A DNA stretch of 64,000 nucleotides, taken from Aquidulcibacter sp. (GTDB lineage Bacteria > Pseudomonadota > Alphaproteobacteria > Caulobacterales > Aquidulcibacteraceae). Positions 63,031 through 64,000 of this stretch are shown piece by piece (position 1 is the stretch's first letter; each line of letters begins with the position of its first letter). Location of the stretch: positions 62,001 through 126,000 of the forward strand of contig JAPZTJ010000021.1 in NCBI GenBank assembly GCA_027532555.1. Direction: 5' to 3'. The translations under genes were made by a program, and so were the position numbers. The notes beneath the pieces are model-generated. The model saw nothing but the letters and a program-made list of their open reading frames with translations, did no database searches and had not been told where the DNA came from.

Positions 63031-64000
63031 ATGGACAAGATCGTTGACATCGTAAGGGCAATTGGAGAACCGACGCGCTTGCGGATTCTGGTTCTGCTGG
63101 CGCGCGGCGAATTGGCGGCTGGTGAAATGTCTACAGTGCTCAACCAAAGTCAGCCCCGGGTGTCTCGCCATTTAAAGCTCTTGGCGGAAGCTGACCTTCT
63201 AGAACGTCGTCCTGAAGGTGCTTGGGTATTCTTTCGCTTGAAGACGGATGGTCGCGAAGGGCGCATCATTCGCACCATTCTTGATGAAGTCCCCAAAGAT
63301 GATTTGGTGCTGGTTCGAGATTTGGAGCGTCTGGCACAAGTTCGAGCGCAGCGCGAAGAGGTTGCGCGCGCCTATTTCGAAACGGCTGCGGACGAATGGC
63401 ATGCCTTACGTCGCTTACATCAGCCAGAAGCGCTGGTTGAGGCTCGTTTGGTTGAAGCCGTCACAGGCCAACACTTTGGCCTTCATATCGATTTGGGGTC
63501 CGGGACAGGCCGAATGATTGAATTGTTCGCCCCACAAGCGCGCCGCGCTGAAGGCGTTGATTCCAGTCGCAAGATGCTGGCACTTGCTCGGGCCCGCTTA
63601 GATGATACGGGCAGCGGTCAAGCTTCCGTCCGTCAGGCCGATATCTTGGCGCTTCCTTATGATGATGATTGCGCGGACTTGGTGACCATTCATCAAGTTC
63701 TGCATTATCTCCCAGAGCCGCAAGCCGCGATCAAAGAAGCAGCCCGGATCCTCAAGCCGGGGGGTACCCTTCTCATCGCAGACTTTGCACCACACACCTA
63801 TGAAGAGCTTCGCCAGGCCCACGCCCATCGCCGTCTTGGTTTCCCAGATCAAGAAGTCACAAATTGGTGTGAGCAATTTGGCCTGGTGGTGGAGGCTGTC
63901 GAGCATATTGCTCCGGACGCGGGTCAATCAGGCTTAGCCGTTACGGTGTGGAAGGCGGAACTCCCACTTTCACAGCCGGCATCTGTGATACAAGAACGTT
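63031..64000 (+). CDS. ArsR-family regulator fused to a SAM-dependent methyltransferase, 3' end cut
   Basis: 323 codons are open to the window edge, so the C-terminal end lies outside. Residues 1-80 form an ArsR winged helix (IVDIVRAIGEPTRLRILVLL and NQSQPRVSRHLKLLAEADLL) without the metal-binding Cys of classic ArsR. From about residue 145 a class I methyltransferase follows: HIDLGSGTGRMIELF (motif I), GVDSSRKMLALARAR and ARILKPGGTLLIADF. In alphaproteobacteria such fusions control methionine/SAM genes such as metF, often the next gene. AGGA six bases before ATG 63031 sets the start. Confidence 0.88.
   Translation, partial: MDKIVDIVRAIGEPTRLRILVLLARGELAAGEMSTVLNQSQPRVSRHLKLLAEADLLERRPEGAWVFFRLKTDGREGRIIRTILDEVPKDDLVLVRDLERLAQVRAQREEVARAYFETAADEWHALRRLHQPEALVEARLVEAVTGQHFGLHIDLGSGTGRMIELFAPQARRAEGVDSSRKMLALARARLDDTGSGQASVRQADILALPYDDDCADLVTIHQVLHYLPEPQAAIKEAARILKPGGTLLIADFAPHTYEELRQAHAHRRLGFPDQEVTNWCEQFGLVVEAVEHIAPDAGQSGLAVTVWKAELPLSQPASVIQER

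Noticed and set aside
1..64000. CRISPR arrays, insertion sequences or prophage
   Set aside because: No regularly spaced repeats, transposase motifs or phage structural genes were seen.

Overview
The window looks like chromosomal DNA of an alphaproteobacterium, most likely of the Caulobacterales/Hyphomonadaceae kind. The evidence is a tRNA-His without the extra 5' G and with A73 (a loss known from a large alphaproteobacterial clade), a complete ccoNOQP-GHIS block, two DUF2336 proteins, HspQ, an ArsR-methyltransferase fusion typical of alphaproteobacterial methionine control, and moderate GC (mid-50s by eye). The genus assignment is inference. I see no prophage, transposase, integrase, CRISPR array or rRNA. 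Genes are dense, and most are housekeeping or metabolic.

Layout. 1-1012: N-terminal part of an AMP-forming acyl-CoA synthetase (minus), cut by the window edge. 1.2-11 kb: a TonB-dependent receptor, a tandem pair of secreted beta/gamma-crystallin-fold proteins each with its own terminator, gamma-glutamyltransferase, a large M16 peptidase and a small exported M48-like protein that lacks the catalytic motif. 11.1-14.7 kb: tRNA-His, a ThiO-like FAD oxidase, an acyl-CoA dehydrogenase and an SLT-type lytic transglycosylase. 15.1-23.1 kb: the full cbb3 oxidase operon with its assembly genes, then a DUF2189 membrane protein. 23.9-28 kb: acetyl-CoA synthetase, divergent from an MHS-family transporter across a 495-bp control region. 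28-32 kb: haloalkane dehalogenase, a small membrane protein, an XRE/MmyB-type regulator, a limonene-epoxide-hydrolase-fold protein and a CaiB/BaiF CoA-transferase.

32.3-37.2 kb holds the most unusual group: two DUF2336 proteins flank a degenerate EAL protein, a stand-alone Hpt protein and NAD kinase. 37.3-46.1 kb: class II aldolase, a putative beta-barrel protein, an RND efflux pair and an AceE-like thiamine-diphosphate enzyme standing alone. 47-55 kb: gyrA, coaD, two cyclophilins, queA and tgt (queuosine pathway; the Tgt has lost two of three zinc cysteines), and a lipoprotein. 55.7-64 kb: tRNA-Lys, an OmpA-type porin, phenylalanine hydroxylase, hspQ, ppx/gppA with rlmE, ilvD convergent with rnhA, and an ArsR-methyltransferase fusion behind a palindromic operator, cut by the right edge.

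Working units: the cco block makes and assembles a high-affinity oxidase; queA-tgt and ppx-rlmE are overlapping gene pairs; coaD and the exported cyclophilin overlap by four bases; the RND adaptor and permease overlap by one base. The best candidates for something not yet described are the DUF2336/EAL-like/Hpt cluster, the zinc-site variant of Tgt, the structured 304-bp region before queA, and the duplicated crystallin-fold secreted proteins.
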